Source: Pelodera strongyloides | Taxonomy: Eukaryota > Nematoda > Chromadorea > Rhabditida > Rhabditidae | Length of the DNA: 64,000 nt | Direction of reading: 5' to 3' | Assembly: GCA_036852015.1 (NCBI GenBank) | Contig: JAANDG010000477.1 | Location: forward strand, 51,154-115,153 | In this document: positions 35,840 to 49,500 of the stretch, in pieces | Layout of the letters: the number at the start of each line of letters is the position of its first letter | Numbering within the stretch: position 1 is the first letter of the stretch | Translations under genes and position numbers: made by a program | Notes under the pieces: generated by a model | What the model was told of the DNA's origin: nothing | What the model saw: the letters and a program-made list of their open reading frames with translations, nothing else | Database searches by the model: none

Positions 35840-37705
35840 GAAAGTGTTTTTAATGTTTGCATTCAGTCCGTTTCTAAATCTCTCAGTTTTTGACAGTAAT
35901 CTTTAGTTTTAGGGTTACGATTGGACATATTGTAAGTGTTTATTTATTGATAGGCTATACCTATAGTTGCAAGGTGCATTTGTTATAATGACTATTTTGT
36001 TACAGTTTAAACTTTTAGCTGGCCGCTCGGCTGGGACGTCCCCTGCAACAATTGGAAATTGATATATCAAGGAGAGTCAGAGAATCAAACGAGGAAGAAA
36101 GTGAAGGGAGTTGATATAAGCAGGCAGGTAGAAAGCATGTGTAATTAGCTAATTAGCTTTGGGCTATCTTTAGATGAATAGTTAATATATTACTAATTAG
36201 GATTAGGCATGTAGGCTTATTATTATATTCGTAGGATCGTATAGCCAGTTTTGGATTCATGTGGATATGTATTTGTTGATCATAGCGCCATTTGTATTAC
36301 TGTGGTGTGGTGTGTTTATTTATTGCCAATTAAGTATGATCCACTCCCTTTTCAGATATGTATGTATTTTGTTGTGTTTAATTTGTAGTGGTCTTACAAT
36401 TAGACAAAATCTGTAGTGTTGTATTACCATGAGTCAGTCACACTTGTCCGAAATCAGCTTAACGATAACCATATTTTTCTCATTTCGGTTTCGCTGTAAT
36501 CATTGTTGTTACTGCTATTCTGTAGTTTGTTATATTGCTTGTTATTGTTAAGTTTTGTATTCGTATTGTTGGCATTATTTTGTTAGTTTAGCATTTTGTT
36601 AATTGTCACTCAACGGGTTATTGTTTTGTGTTCTTACTTTTTGCAGCGTTTGAATAAAAGTTAAGTTGGTATACTAAACTTGTTTCTGCGAATTCGGTTG
36701 ATGTAACTCGACACCGTTTATCTTTTATCTTGTTTTGATCAATTGTACAACTTTACTTCCTTATTATTGCGATTCCTTTCTTGTTATTCGTGACTAATTG
36801 TTACATAAGTTAGGTGGGGCATACATCTGTGGAAATAGTGTGTTGATGAAAGAGGCGCAGAGTTCTTTTAGAAAGCGCGGGAGATTGTTTAATTCAAATT
36901 GTGCGTTTTAAAATACAATTCTTTCTTACTGTAATCTACGAACAACTCGCGTATAATAGCTAATATTTCTTACTGTAACCCGCTATGAAGTAAATAATCA
37001 CAAACTTGTGACTCATAAAATGAGCTAATCTTCCTTACGTTACGTCACTTATTTTTTGAGTATTTTTACAAACTAGATCATCATTTCGCATTAATTCTGG
37101 GAAAGTTTTGCCCGAGCTCCAAACGCTCGTTGCCACCGGCTAGTCTAATATTGGGCAAAAAGTCGAAGCATTGGACGCGAAGCTCACATGAAAACTTGAT
37201 GCAGGTATTCACACCCTTTAGACACAGTCACACATATGGATGTAGGCAAGTAATAGGCATACACAGGGTCAGGATCACATAGAGGAGAGGGCGCCAAGAA
37301 CTCATTCTTTTTTATTGATTAATGGTCTTCACTTTACTATCTCTCTCTCTATAATATATATATCTCCCCTTCTCCCTCTCTCTCTCTCTTTCTCTCTATC
37401 TCTATATAATCTCTCCCCCTCCCGAAGGCCGCCCTCTAACCCTAATAGCTGACCAATAAGACAGTTAGATTGTCGCCATATCCCGAACCTGCCCTATTCC
37501 TTTTTAGAATTTTGATTTTAAGTTTATTTTAGTTAAATGTTTACATGTTAAATGTTAATTTTTAGTTAAATGTTTACTTTACCTTACAAATAAACCAATG
37601 TATTTCTATGTTTATGTAGCTTAATGGAACCTTCATGTATCTATGCTAATAGAAACTTCATGTATCTCTTTGTCTTCAACCTTGGTTCATAATATTTGCT
37701 TTCAG
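35840..37705. other. AT-rich stretch without a recognised gene
   Basis: Mostly T-rich sequence with no open exon of note on either strand. A CT microsatellite lies at about 37,340-37,415. I searched it by eye for the missing synthetase exons (TSGSTGKPKG-type loop, C-terminal domain) and did not find them. Confidence 0.55.
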
Positions 37706-38186
37706 ATCAACTGCTCTCGATCGTGCGAGTTTTACAAAAGCTATCTTTTGGAAATGGAACAAAAGTTGTGAAGAGACCCATGTCTATTCTGTGCCGGTGC
37801 GCGTCATAACGGATCTAGGCAACGTAATCATCTATCACGTATGTTTATTTTTGTAAATATTGTTTTGCAACGACCTATCCTTTCAAATCATATTTTAAAG
37901 AATATATTTAAATCACGTAGGAGTGCAGGAGATGCCCTGAGGCAATATTTCCAGAGGGAGAGGGGTATATCAGTATTGCCCCAGGGCTCATTGTCAGATT
38001 CTAGGCCATCTGTACTCATGCATACGGCAACTATGGCCAACCTCTGGGTTAGGGGGCCGCGCCTCCACCCCGCCTACTCAAAGTATATTGATTCTATTTG
38101 GCTCATTCGGTACCTGAATCACACCAAATTGTCGCCCTACCTCTCTCTCTCCACTCCATTCGCTCTGATTTTTCATATTTGCGCCC

Positions 38187-38223
<37 letters not shown>

Positions 38224-38432
38224 TTGCGCCCGTTGTTTGCTTTTCCCTAATTATGTCATTCAAATCACTGTAACTCTAAAAGTTGAAACGTTAGTAAGTA
38301 TTGAAGTACTTGTTTTCAGGAAAAACTGAAGCTTCCTTCACTGACATGCTGTGGTATATCAGGTTGACCCGCAAAAACGCTAATGGAACCGATACCTATC
38401 AATGGAAATTTAACCTCACGACACCACCTATT
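37706..38432 (+). CDS. two exon-like blocks of an unrecognised protein
   Basis: Block A, 37,706-37,838, follows TTTCAG and ends at GTATGT; its open frame reads through STALDRASFTKAIFWKWNKS and VPVRVITDLGNVIIYH. Block B, 38,320-38,432, follows TTTTCAG and ends at GTAAGT; its frame includes TEASFTDMLWYIRLTRKN and YQWKFNLTTPPI. Both look like globular protein rich in Trp, Tyr and Phe. Block A ends in phase 0 while the open frame of B needs phase 1, so an intermediate exon is missed, the model is wrong, or the gene is broken. A degenerate copy of block A follows at 38,644. No family recognised; not part of the synthetase. Confidence 0.4.
38176..38232. repeat. poly(T) tract flanked by 12-bp direct repeats
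   Basis: About 33 uninterrupted T residues between two copies of TATTTGCGCCCG (38,176-38,187 and 38,221-38,232). It has the form of a retro-insertion reduced to its poly(A) tail on the minus strand, with a target-site duplication. Confidence 0.7.
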
Positions 38433-38643
38433 GTAAGTTTGATATTTTTTATTTATCATTTATTGTTTTTCAGTTTTCCGCGCTGAACACCGCTGTGTCT
38501 TAGCATTTCACTATCAGCTAACAAGTTACGGCAAGTTACACTATTAAAGTAGAATTAAATGAGCTATATTATTGTTCCAATCCTGTTGAATACAATCACG
38601 CTTTTTCTTGTTTAGAATGTATATGTTTACACAGTTCTTTTAG

Positions 38644-38742
38644 ATCAGTTAAACTGGACCACGCGATTTTACAAATGATGCAAACGTTGTGAGGACCTAC
38701 GACCTATTATGTGACGCTGCCATTATCTTTGACAACTAATGT
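38644..38742 (+). pseudogene. degenerate duplicate of the exon at 37,706
   Basis: It begins after TTTTAG as ATCAGTTAAACTGGACCACG and matches block A in several stretches: the acceptor and first six bases, TTTTACAAA, AACGTTGTGA(A/G)GA and the Cys/Arg-coding end. One base is lost after GCGA and about 13 are missing in the middle, which breaks the frame and creates a stop. It keeps a plausible acceptor and donor (GTAAGT), so it was probably copied as an exon with its flanks. Confidence 0.5.
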
Positions 38743-39700
38743 GTAAGTTTTTTTGCATATCTATACAGTAGCACTTTCTGTAGACACATATGAGAAGCGG
38801 GATGTGGATGTCTCTGCCTAACTGTTAGGTCCGATTTCTGTTGTTAACCATGCTCTGCTGCTTAAGTATTCTGTTCTGTATATTTTACTTGTAAATTTAA
38901 ACTTAAAGTAACCAAGCGTGTCAGGAAGTAACCTTCGGACGTCCTTCGGGGCGCACCGATCGTTATCTCCGACGACATTCTAAAGTAGACGGGTCTCAAG
39001 AATATGCTGCGTCTCAGAATATGAGTGTCAGGAAGTAACCTTCGGACGTCCTTCGGGGCGCACCGATCGTTATCTCCGACGACATTCTAAAGTAGACGGG
39101 TCTCAAGAATGTGAAGCGTCTCAGAATATGAGTGTCAGGAAGTAACCTTCGGACGTCCTTCGGGGCGCACCGATCGTTATCTCCGACGACATTCTAAAGT
39201 AGACGGGTCTCAAGAATATGCTGCGTCTCAGAATATGAGTGTCAGGAAGTAACCTTAACGTCCTTTGGGGCGCACCGATCGTTATCTCCGACGACATTCT
39301 AAAGTAGACGGGTCTCAAGAATATGATGCGTCTCAGAATATGAGTGTCAGGAAGTAACCTTCGGACGTCCTTCGGGGCGCACCGATCGTTATCTCCGACG
39401 ACATTCTAAAGTAGACGGGTCTCAAGAATATGCTGCGTCTCAGAATATGAGTGTCAGGAAGTAACCTTCGGACGTCCTTCGGGGCGCACCGATCGTTATC
39501 TCCGACGACATTCTAAAGTAGACGGGTCTCAAGAATATGCTGCGTCTCAGAATATGAGTGTCAGGAAGTAACCTTCGGACGTCCTTCGGGGCGCACCGAT
39601 CGTTATCTCCGACGACATTCTAAAGTAGACGGGTCTCAAGAATATGATGCGTCTCAGAATATGAGTGTCAGGAAGTAACCTTCGGACGTCCTTCGGGGCC

Positions 39701-39747
39701 GAGATAACGATCGGTGCGCCCCGTCGGGGCGCACCGATCGTTATCTC
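39701..39747. repeat. perfect hairpin inside the satellite
   Basis: One unit is interrupted by an inverted copy of its own segment: GAGATAACGATCGGTGCGCC is followed after a two-base loop by its reverse complement. Arms are about 22 bp. The only such inversion I noticed in the array. Confidence 0.85.
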
Positions 39748-40370
39748 CGACGACATTCTAAAGTAGACGGGTCTCAAGAATATGCTGCGTCTCAGAATAT
39801 GAGTGTCAGGAAGTAACCTTCGGACGTCCTTCGGGGCGCACCGATCGTTATCTCCGACGACATTCTAAAGTAGACGGGTCTCAAGAATATGATGCGTCTC
39901 AGAATATGAGTGTCAGGAAGTAACCTTCGGACGTCCTTCGGGGCGCACCGATCGTTATCTCCGACGACATTCGAAAGTAGACGGGTCTCAAGAATATGCT
40001 GCGTCTCAGAATGTGAGTGTCAGGAAGTAACCTTCGGACGTCCTTCGGCGCGCACCGATCGTTATCTCCGACGACATTCTAAAGTAGACGGGTCTCAAGA
40101 ATATGATGCGTCTCAGAATATGAGTGTCAGGAAGTAACCTTCGGACATCCTTCGGGGCACCGACGTTATCTCCGACGACATTCTAAAGTAAGTAACCTTC
40201 GGACGTCCTTCGGGGCGCCGATCGTTATCTCCGACGACATTCTAAAGTAGACGGGTCTCAAGAATATGCTGCGTCTCAGAATATGAGTGTCAGGAAATAA
40301 CCTTCGGACGTCCTTCGGTGCGCACCGATCGTTATCTCCGACGACATTCTAAAGTAGACGGGTCTCAAGA

Positions 40371-40580
40371 ATAATATCATAACTGATGATCCTTCAGCCT
40401 TCAGCCCTACATAATATCATGAATAATATCATAAGTGATGATGAGAGCCTGTTCCGAAATGATTCATTGGTATGTGGAATTCGAGGCATAGAGAAAGGCT
40501 ATCTGAGCTTATTTTTTTAAAGTATACATGTCAGGGCGGGCAATGCGTTTCTGAGAATATGAAGTAAGTAACCTTCGGAC
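40371..40580. repeat. first copy of the satellite spacer
   Basis: Representative spacer. It contains a duplicated AATAATATCATAA(C/G)TGATGAT separated by CCTTCAGCCTTCAGCCC, then GAGAGCCTGTTCCGAAATG, GTATGTGGAATTCGAGGCAT and GGGCGGGCAATGCGTTTCTG, and rejoins the 107-bp unit at GTAACCTTCGG. Spacers 1, 2, 5, 11 and 12 carry CATTGG/GCTTA/CTGAG; spacers 3, 4 and 6-10 carry CTTTGG/GCTTG/CTGTG. Frames ending in FHIP(K/M)..FGTGSHHHL on the minus strand are conserved only because the DNA is. Confidence 0.9.
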
Positions 40581-43500
40581 GTCCTTCGGGGCGCACCGAT
40601 CGTTATCTCCGACGACATTCTAAAGTAGACGGGTCTCAAGAAAATGATGCGTCTCAGAATATGAGTGTCAGGAAGTAACCTTCGGACATCCTTCGGGGCG
40701 CACCGATCGTTATCTCCGACGACATTCTAAAGTAGACGGGTCTCAAGAATATGATGCGTCTCAGAATATGAGTGTCAGGAAGTCAGGAAGTAATCTTCGG
40801 ACGTCCTTCGGGGCGCGCCGATCGTTATCTCCGGCGACATTCTAAAGTAGACGGTCCTCAAAGTCTCAAGAATATGATGCGTCTCAGAATATGAGTGTGT
40901 CAGGAAGTAACCTTCGGACGTCCTTCGGGGCGCGCCGATCGTTATCTCCGACGACATTCTAAAGTAGACGGGTCTCAAGAATATGCTGCGTCTCAGAATA
41001 TGAGTGTCCAGGAAGTAACCTTCGGACGTCCTTCGGGGCGCACCGATCGTTATCTCCGACGACATTCTAAAGTAGACGGGTCTCAAGAATATGATGCGTC
41101 TCAGAATATGAGTGTCAGGAAGTCAGGAAGTAACCTTCGGACGTTCCTTCGGGGCGCGCCGATCGTTATCTCCGACGACATTCTAAAGTAGACGGGTCTC
41201 TCAAGAATATGATGCGTCTCAGAATATGAGTGTCAGGAAGTAACCTTCGGACGTCCTTCGGGGCGCGCCGATCGTTATCTCCGACGACATTCTAAAGTAG
41301 ACGGGTCTCAAGAATATGATGCGTCTCAGAATATGAGTGTCAGGAAGTAACCTTCGGACGTCCTTCGGGGCGCACCGATCGTTATCTCCGACGACATTCT
41401 AAAGTAGACGGGTCTCAAGAATATGATGCGTCTCAGAATATGAGTGTCAGGAAGTAACCTTCGGACATCCTTCGGGGCGCACCGATCGTTATCTCCGACG
41501 ACATTCTAAAGTAAGTAACCTTCGGACGTCCTTCGGGGCGCGCCGATCGTTATCTCCGACGACATTCTAAAGTAGACGGGTCTCAAGAATATGCTGCGTC
41601 TCAGAATATGAGTGTCAGGAAATAACCTTCGGACGTCCTTCGGTGCGCACCGATCGTTATCTCCGACGACATTCTAAAGTAGACGGGTCTCAAGAATAAT
41701 ATCATAACTGATGATCCTTCAGCCTTCAGCCCTACATAATATCATGAATAATATCATAAGTGATGATGAGAGCCTGTTCCGAAATGATTCATTGGTATGT
41801 GGAATTCGAGGCATAGAGAAAGGCTATCTGAGCTTATTTTTTTAAAGTATACATGTCAGGGCGGGCAATGCGTTTCTGAGAATATGAAGTAAGTAACCTT
41901 CGGACGTCCTTCGGGGCGCACCGATCGTTATCTCCGACGACATTCTAAAGTAGACGGGTCTCAAGAAAATGATGCGTCTCAGAATATGAGTGTCAGGAAG
42001 TAACCTTCGGACGTCCTTCGGGGCGCACCGATCGTTATCTCCGACGACATTCTAAAGTAGACGGGTCTCAAGAATATGATGCGTCTCAGAATATGAGTGT
42101 CAGGAAGTCAGGAAGTAATCTTCGGACGTCCTTCGGGGCGCGCCGATCGTTATCTCCGGCGACAATTCTAAAGTAGACGGGTCTCAAGAATATGATGCGT
42201 CTCAGAATATGAGTGTCAGGAAGTAACCTTCGGACGTCCTTCGGGGCGCACCGATCGTTATCTCCGACGACATTCTAAAGTAGACGGGCCTCAAAGTCAA
42301 GAATATGCTGCGTCTCAGAATATGAGTGTCAGGAAGTAACCTTCGGACGTCCTTCGGGGCGCGCCGATCGTTATCTCCGACGACATTCTAAAGTAGACGG
42401 GTCTCAAGAATATGATGCGTCTCAGAATATGAGTGTCAGGAAGTAACCTTCGGACGTCCTTCGGGGCGCGCCGATCGTTATCTCCGACGACATTCTAAAG
42501 TAGACGGATCTCAAGAATATGATGCGTCTCAGAATATGAGTGTCAGGAAGTAACCTTCGGACGTCCTTCGGGGCGCACCGATCGTTATCTCCGACGACAT
42601 TCTAAAGTAGACGGGTCTCAAGAATAATATCATAAGTGATGATCCTTCAGCCTTCAGCCCTACATAATATCATGAATAATATCATAAGTGATGATGAGAG
42701 CCTGTTCCGAAATGCTTCTTTGGTATGTGGAATTCGAGGCATAGAGAAAGGCTATCTGAGCTTGTTTTTTTAAGTATACATGTCAGGGCGGGCAATGCGT
42801 TTCTGTGAATATGAAGTAAGTAACCTTCGGACGTCCTTCGGGGCGCACCGATCGTTATCTCCGACGACATTCTAAAGTAGACGGGTCTCAAGAATATGAT
42901 GCGTCTCAGAATATGAGTGTCAGGAAGTAACCTTCGGACGTCCTTCGGGGCGCACCGATCGTTATCTCCGACGACATTCTAAAGTAGACGGGTCTCAAGA
43001 ATATGCTGCGTCTCAGAATATGAGTGTCAGGAAGTAACCTTCGGACGTCCTTCGGGGCGCGCCGATCGTTATCTCCGACGACATTCTAAAGTAGACGGGT
43101 CTCAAGAATATGCTGCGTCTCAGAATATGAGTGTCAGGAAGTAACCTTCGGACGTCCTTCGGGGCGCGCCGATCGTTATCTCCGACGACATTCTAAAGTA
43201 GACGGGTCTCAAGAATATGATGATGCGTCTCAGAATATGAGTGTCAGGAAGTAACCTTCGGACGTCCTTCGGGGCGCGCCGATCGTTATCTCCGACGACA
43301 TTCTAAAGTAGACGGGTCTCAAGAATATGCTGCGTCTCAGAATATGAGTGTCAGGAAGTAACCTTCGGACGTCCTTCGGGGCGCACCGATCGTTATCTCC
43401 GACGACATTCTAAAGTAGACGGGTCTCAAGAATATGCTGCGTCTCAGAATATGAGTGTCAGGAAGTAACCTTCGGACGTCCTTCGGGGCGCACCGATCGT

Positions 43501-46500
43501 TATCTCCGACGACATTCTAAAGTAGACGGGTCTCAAGAATATGCTGCGTCTCAGAATATGAGTGTCAGGAAGTAACCTTCGGACGTCCTTCGGGGCGCGC
43601 CGATCGTTATCTCCGACGACATTCTAAAGTAGACGGGTCTCAAGAATATGATGCGTCTCAGAATATGAGTGTCAGGAAGTAACCTTCGGACGTCCTTCGG
43701 GGCGCACCGATCGTTATCTCCGACGACATTCTAAAGTAGACGGGTCTCAAGAATATGATGCGTCTCAGAATATGAGTGTCAGGAAGTAACCTTCGGACGT
43801 CCTTCGGGGCGCGCCGATCGTTATCTCCGACGACATTCTAAAGTAGACGGGTCTCAAGAATATGATGCGTCTCAGAATATGAGTGTCAGGAAGTAACCTT
43901 CGGACGTCCTTCGGGGCGCGCCGATCGTTATCTCCGACGACATTCTAAAGTAGACGGGCATCTCTCAAGAATATGATGCGTCTCAGAATATGAGTGTCAG
44001 GAAGTAACCTTCGGACGTCCTTCGGGGCGCGCCGATCGTTATCTCCGACGACATTCTAAAGTAGACGGGTCTCAAGAATAATATCATAAGTGATGATCCT
44101 TCAGCCTTCAGCCCTACATAATATCATGAATAATATCATAAGTGATGATGAGAGCCTGTTCCGAAATGATTCTTTGGTATGTGGAATTCGAGGCATAGAG
44201 AAAGGCTATCTGAGCTTGTTTTTTTAAGTATACATGTCAGGGCGGGCAATGCGTTTCTGTGAATATGAAGTAAGTAACCTTCGGACGTCCTTCGGGGCGC
44301 ACCGATCGTTATCTCCGACGACATTCTAAAGTAGACGGGTCTCAAGAATATGATGCGTCTCAGAATATGAGTGTCAGGAAGTAACCTTCGGACGTCCTTC
44401 GGGGCGCGCCGATCGTTATCTCCGACGACATTCTAAAGTAGACGGGTCTCAAGAATATGCTGCGTCTCAGAATATGAGTGTCAGGAAGTAACCTTCGGAC
44501 GTCCTTCGGGGCGCGCCGATCGTTATCTCCGACGACATTCTAAAGTAGACGGGTCTCAAGAATATGCTGCGTCTCAGAATATGAGTGTCAGGAAGTAACC
44601 TTCGGACATCCTTCGGGGCGCACCGATCGTTATCTCCGACGACATTCTAAAGTAGACGGGTCTCAAGAATATGATGCGTCTCAGAATATGAGTGTCAGGA
44701 AGTAACCTTCGGACGTCCTTCGGGGCGCGCCGATCGTTATCTCCGACGACATTCTAAAGTAGACGGGTCTCAAGAATATGCTGCGTCTCAGAATATGAGT
44801 GTCAGGAAGTAACCTTCGGACGGACGTCCTTCGGGGCGCGCCGATCGTTATCTCCGACGACATTCTAAAGTAGACGGGTCTCAAGAATATGATGCGTCTC
44901 AGAATATGAGTGTCAGGAAGTAACCTTCGGACGTCCTTCGGGGCGCACCGATCGTTATCTCCGACGACATTCTAAAGTAGACGGGTCTCAAGAATATGAT
45001 GCGTCTCAGAATATGAGTGTCAGGAAGTAACCTTCGGACGTCCTTCGGGGCGCGCCGATCGTTATCTCCGACGACATTCTAAAGTAGACGGGTCTCAAGA
45101 ATATGATGCGTCTCAGAATATGAGTGTCAGGAAGTAACCTTCGGACGTCCTTCGGGGCGCGCCGATCGTTATCTCCGACGACATTCTAAAGTAGACGGGT
45201 CTCAAGAATATGATGCGTCTCAGAATATGAGTGTCAGGAAGTAACCTTCGGACGTCCTTCGGGGCGCGCCGATCGTTATCTCCGACGACATTCTAAAGTA
45301 GACGGGTCTCAAGAAGAATATGATGCGTCTCAGAATATGAGTGTCAGGAAGTAACCTTCGGACGTCCTTCGGGGCGCACCGATCGTTATCTCCGACGACA
45401 TTCTAAAGTAAGTAACCTTCGGACGTCCTTCGGGGCGCGCCGATCGTTATCTCCGACGACATTCTAAAGTAGACGGGTCTCAAGAATATGCTGCGTCTCA
45501 GAATATGAGTGTCAGGAAGTAACCTTCGGACGTCCTTCGGGCGCACCGATCGTTATCTCCGACGACATTCTAAAGTAGACGGGTCTCAAGAATAATATCA
45601 TAAGTGATGATCCTTCAGCCTTCAGCCCTACATAATATCATGAATAATATCATAAGTGATGATGAGAGCCTGTTCCGAAATGATTCATTGGTATGTGGAA
45701 TTCGAGGCATAGAGAAAGGCTATCTGAGCTTATTTTTTTAAGTATACATGTCAGGGCGGGCAATGCGTTTCTGAGAATATGAAGTAAGTAACCTTCGGAC
45801 GTCCTTCGGGGCGCACCGATCGTTATCTCCGACGACATTCTAAAGTAGACGGGTCTCAAGAATATGATGCGTCTCTCAGAATATGAGTGTCAGGAAGTAA
45901 CCTTCGGACGTCCTTCGGGGCGCACCGATCGTTATCTCCGACGACATTCTAAAGTAGACGGGTCTCAAGAATATGATGCGTCTCAGAATATGAGTGTCAG
46001 GAAGTAACCTTCGGACGTCCTTCGGGGCGCGCCGATCGTAATCTCCGACGCGACATTCTAAAGTAGACGGGTCTCAAGAATATGATGCGTCTCAGAATAT
46101 GAGTGTCAGGAAGTAACCTTCGGACGTCCTTCGGGGCGCGCCGATCGTTATCTCCCGACGACATTCTAAAGTAGACGGGTCTCAAGAATATGCTGCGTCT
46201 CAGAATATGAGTGTCAGGAAGTAACCTTCGGACGTCCTTCGGGGCGCGCCGATCGTTATCTCCGACGACATTCTAAAGTAGACGGGTCTCAAGAATATGA
46301 TGCGTCTCAGAATATGAGTGTCAGGAAGTAACCTTCGGACGTCCTTCGGGGCGCGCCGATCGTTATCTCCGACGACATTCTAAAGTAGACGGGCCTCAAA
46401 GTCTCAAGAATATGATGCGTCTCAGAATATGAGAGTGTCAGGAAGTAACCTTCGGACGTCCTTCGGGGCGCGCCGATCGTTATCTCCGACGACATTCTAA

Positions 46501-49500
46501 AGTAGACGGGTCTCAAGAATAATATCATAAGTGATGATCCTTCAGCCTTCAGCCCTACATAATATCATGAATAATATCATAAGTGATGATGAGAGCCTGT
46601 TCCGAAATGCTTCTTTGGTATGTGGAATTCGAGGCATAGAGAAAGGCTATCTGAGCTTGTTTTTTTAAGTATACATGTCAGGGCGGGCAATGCGTTTCTG
46701 TGAATATGAAGTAAGTAACCTTCGGACGTCCTTCGGGGCGCGCCGATCGTTATCTCCGACGACATTCTAAAGTAGACGGGTCTCAAGAATATGATGCGTC
46801 TCAGAATATGAGTGTCAGGAAGTAACCTTCGGACGTCCTTCGGGGCGCGCCCGATCGTTATCTCCGACGACATTCTAAAGTAGACGGGTCTCAAGAATAT
46901 GCTGCGTCTCAGAATATGAGTGTCAGGAAGTAACCTTCGGACGTCCTTCGGGGCGCGCCGATCGTTATCTCCGACGACATTCTAAAGTAGACGGGTCTCA
47001 AGAATATGCTGCGTCTCAGAATATGAGTGTCAGGAAGTAACCTTCGGACGTCCTTCGGGGCGCGCCGATCGTTATCTCCGACGACATTCTAAAGTAGACG
47101 GGCTCTCAAGAATATGATGCGTCTCAGAATATGAGTGTCAGGAAGTAACCTTCGGACGTCCTTCGGGGCGCGCCGATCGTTATCTCCGACGACATTCTAA
47201 AGTAGACGGGTCTCAAGAATATGCTGCGTCTCAGAATATGAGTGTCAGGAAGTAACCTTCGGACGTCCTTCGGGGCGCGCCGATCGTTATCTCCGACGAC
47301 ATTCTAAAGTAGACGGGTCTCAAGAATATGATGCGTCTCAGAATATGAGTGTCAGGAAGTAACCTTCGGACGTCCTTCGGGGCGCGCCGATCGTTATCTC
47401 CGACGACATTCTAAAGTAGACGGGTCTCAAGAATATGCTGCGTCTCAGAATATGAGTGTCAGGAAGTAACCTTCGGACGTCCTTCGGGGCGCGCCGATCG
47501 TTATCTCCGACGACATTCTAAAGTAGACGGGTCTCTCAAGAATATGATGCGTCTCAGAATATGAGTGTCAGGAAGTAACCTTCGGACGTCCTTCGGGGCG
47601 CGCCGATCGTTATCTCCGACGACATTCTAAAGTAGACGGGTCTCAAGAATATGATGCGTCTCAGAATATGAGTGTCAGGAAGTAACCTTCGGACGTCCTT
47701 CGGGGCGCGCCGATCGTTATCTCCGACGACATTCTAAAGTAGACGGGTCTCAAGAATATGATGCGTCTCAGAATATGAGTGTCAGGAAGTAACCTTCGGA
47801 CGTCCTTCGGGGCGCGCCGATCGTTATCTCCGACGACGACATTCTAAAGTAGACGGGTCTCAAGAAGAATATGATGCGTCTCAGAATATGAGTGTCAGGA
47901 AGTAACCTTCGGACGTCCTTCGGGGCGCACCGATCGTTATCTCCGACGACATTCTAAAGTAGACGGGTCTCAAGAATAATATCATAAGTGATGATCCTTC
48001 AGCCTTCAGCCCAACATAATATCATGAATAATATCATAAGTGATGATGAGAGCCTGTTCCGAAATGATTCTTTGGTATGTGGAATTCGAGGCATAGAGAA
48101 AGGCTATCTGAGCTTGTTTTTTTAAGTATACATGTCAGGGCGGGCAATGCGTTTCTGTGAATATGAAGTAAGTAACCTTCGGACGTCCTTCGGGGCGTAC
48201 CGATCGTTATCTCCGACGACATTCTAAAGTAGACGGGTCTCAAGAATATGATGCGTCTCAGAATATGAGTGTCAGGAAGTAACCTTCGGACGTCCTTCGG
48301 GGCGCGCCGATCGTTATCTCCGACGACATTCTAAAGTAGACGGGTCTCAAGAATATGCTGCGTCTCAGAATATGAGTGTCAGGAAGTAACCTTCGGACGT
48401 CCTTCGGGGCGCGCCGATCGTTATCTCCGACGACATTCTAAAGTAGACGGGTCTCTCAAGAATATGCTGCGTCTCAGAATATGAGTGTCAGGAAGTAACC
48501 TTCGGACGTCCTTCGGGGCGCGCCGATCGTTATCTCCGACGACATTCTAAAGTAGACGGGTCTCAAGAATATGCTGCGTCTCAGAATATGAGTGTCAGGA
48601 AGTAACCTTCGGACGTCCTTCGGGGCGCGCCGATCGTTATCTCCGACGACATTCTAAAGTAGACGGGTCTCAAGAATATGCTGCGTCTCAGAATATGAGT
48701 GTCAGGAAGTAACCTTCGGACGTCCTTCGGGGCGCGCCGATCGTTATCTCCGACGACATTCTAAAGTAGACGGGTCTCAAGAATATGATGCGTCTCAGAA
48801 TATGAGTGTCAGGAAGTAACCTTCGGACGTCCTTCGGGGCGCGCCGATCGTTATCTCCGACGACATTCTAAAGTAGACGGGTCTCAAGAATATGATGCGT
48901 CTCAGAATATGAGTGTCAGGAAGTAACCTTCGGACGTCCTTCGGGGCGCGCCGATCGTTATCTCCGACGACATTCTAAAGTAGACGGGTCTCAAGAATAT
49001 GATGCGTCTCAGAATATGAGTGTCAGGAAGTAACCTTCGGACGTCCTTCGGGGCGCGCCGATCGTTATCTCCGACGACATTCTAAAGTAGACGGGTCTCA
49101 AGAATATGATGCGTCTCAGAATATGAGTGTCAGGAAGTAACCTTCGGACGTCCTTCGGGGCGCGCCGATCGTTATCTCCGACGACATTCTAAAGTAGACG
49201 GGTCTCAAGAATAATATCATAAGTGATGATCCTTCAGCCTTCAGCCCAACATAATATCATGAATAATATCATAAGTGATGATGAGAGCCTGTTCCGAAAT
49301 GATTCTTTGGTATGTGGAATTCGAGGCATAGAGAAAGGCTATCTGAGCTTGTTTTTTTAAGTATACATGTCAGGGCGGGCAATGCGTTTCTGTGAATATG
49401 AAGTAAGTAACCTTCGGACGTCCTTCGGGGCGCGCCGATCGTTATCTCCGACGACATTCTAAAGTAGACGGGTCTCAAGAATATGCTGCGTCTCAGAATA

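Noticed and set aside
37841..38329. 162-codon plus-strand frame through the poly(T) tract
   Set aside because: It reads poly-Phe through the T run and begins in the intron after the exon at 37,706; the exons around it use other frames.
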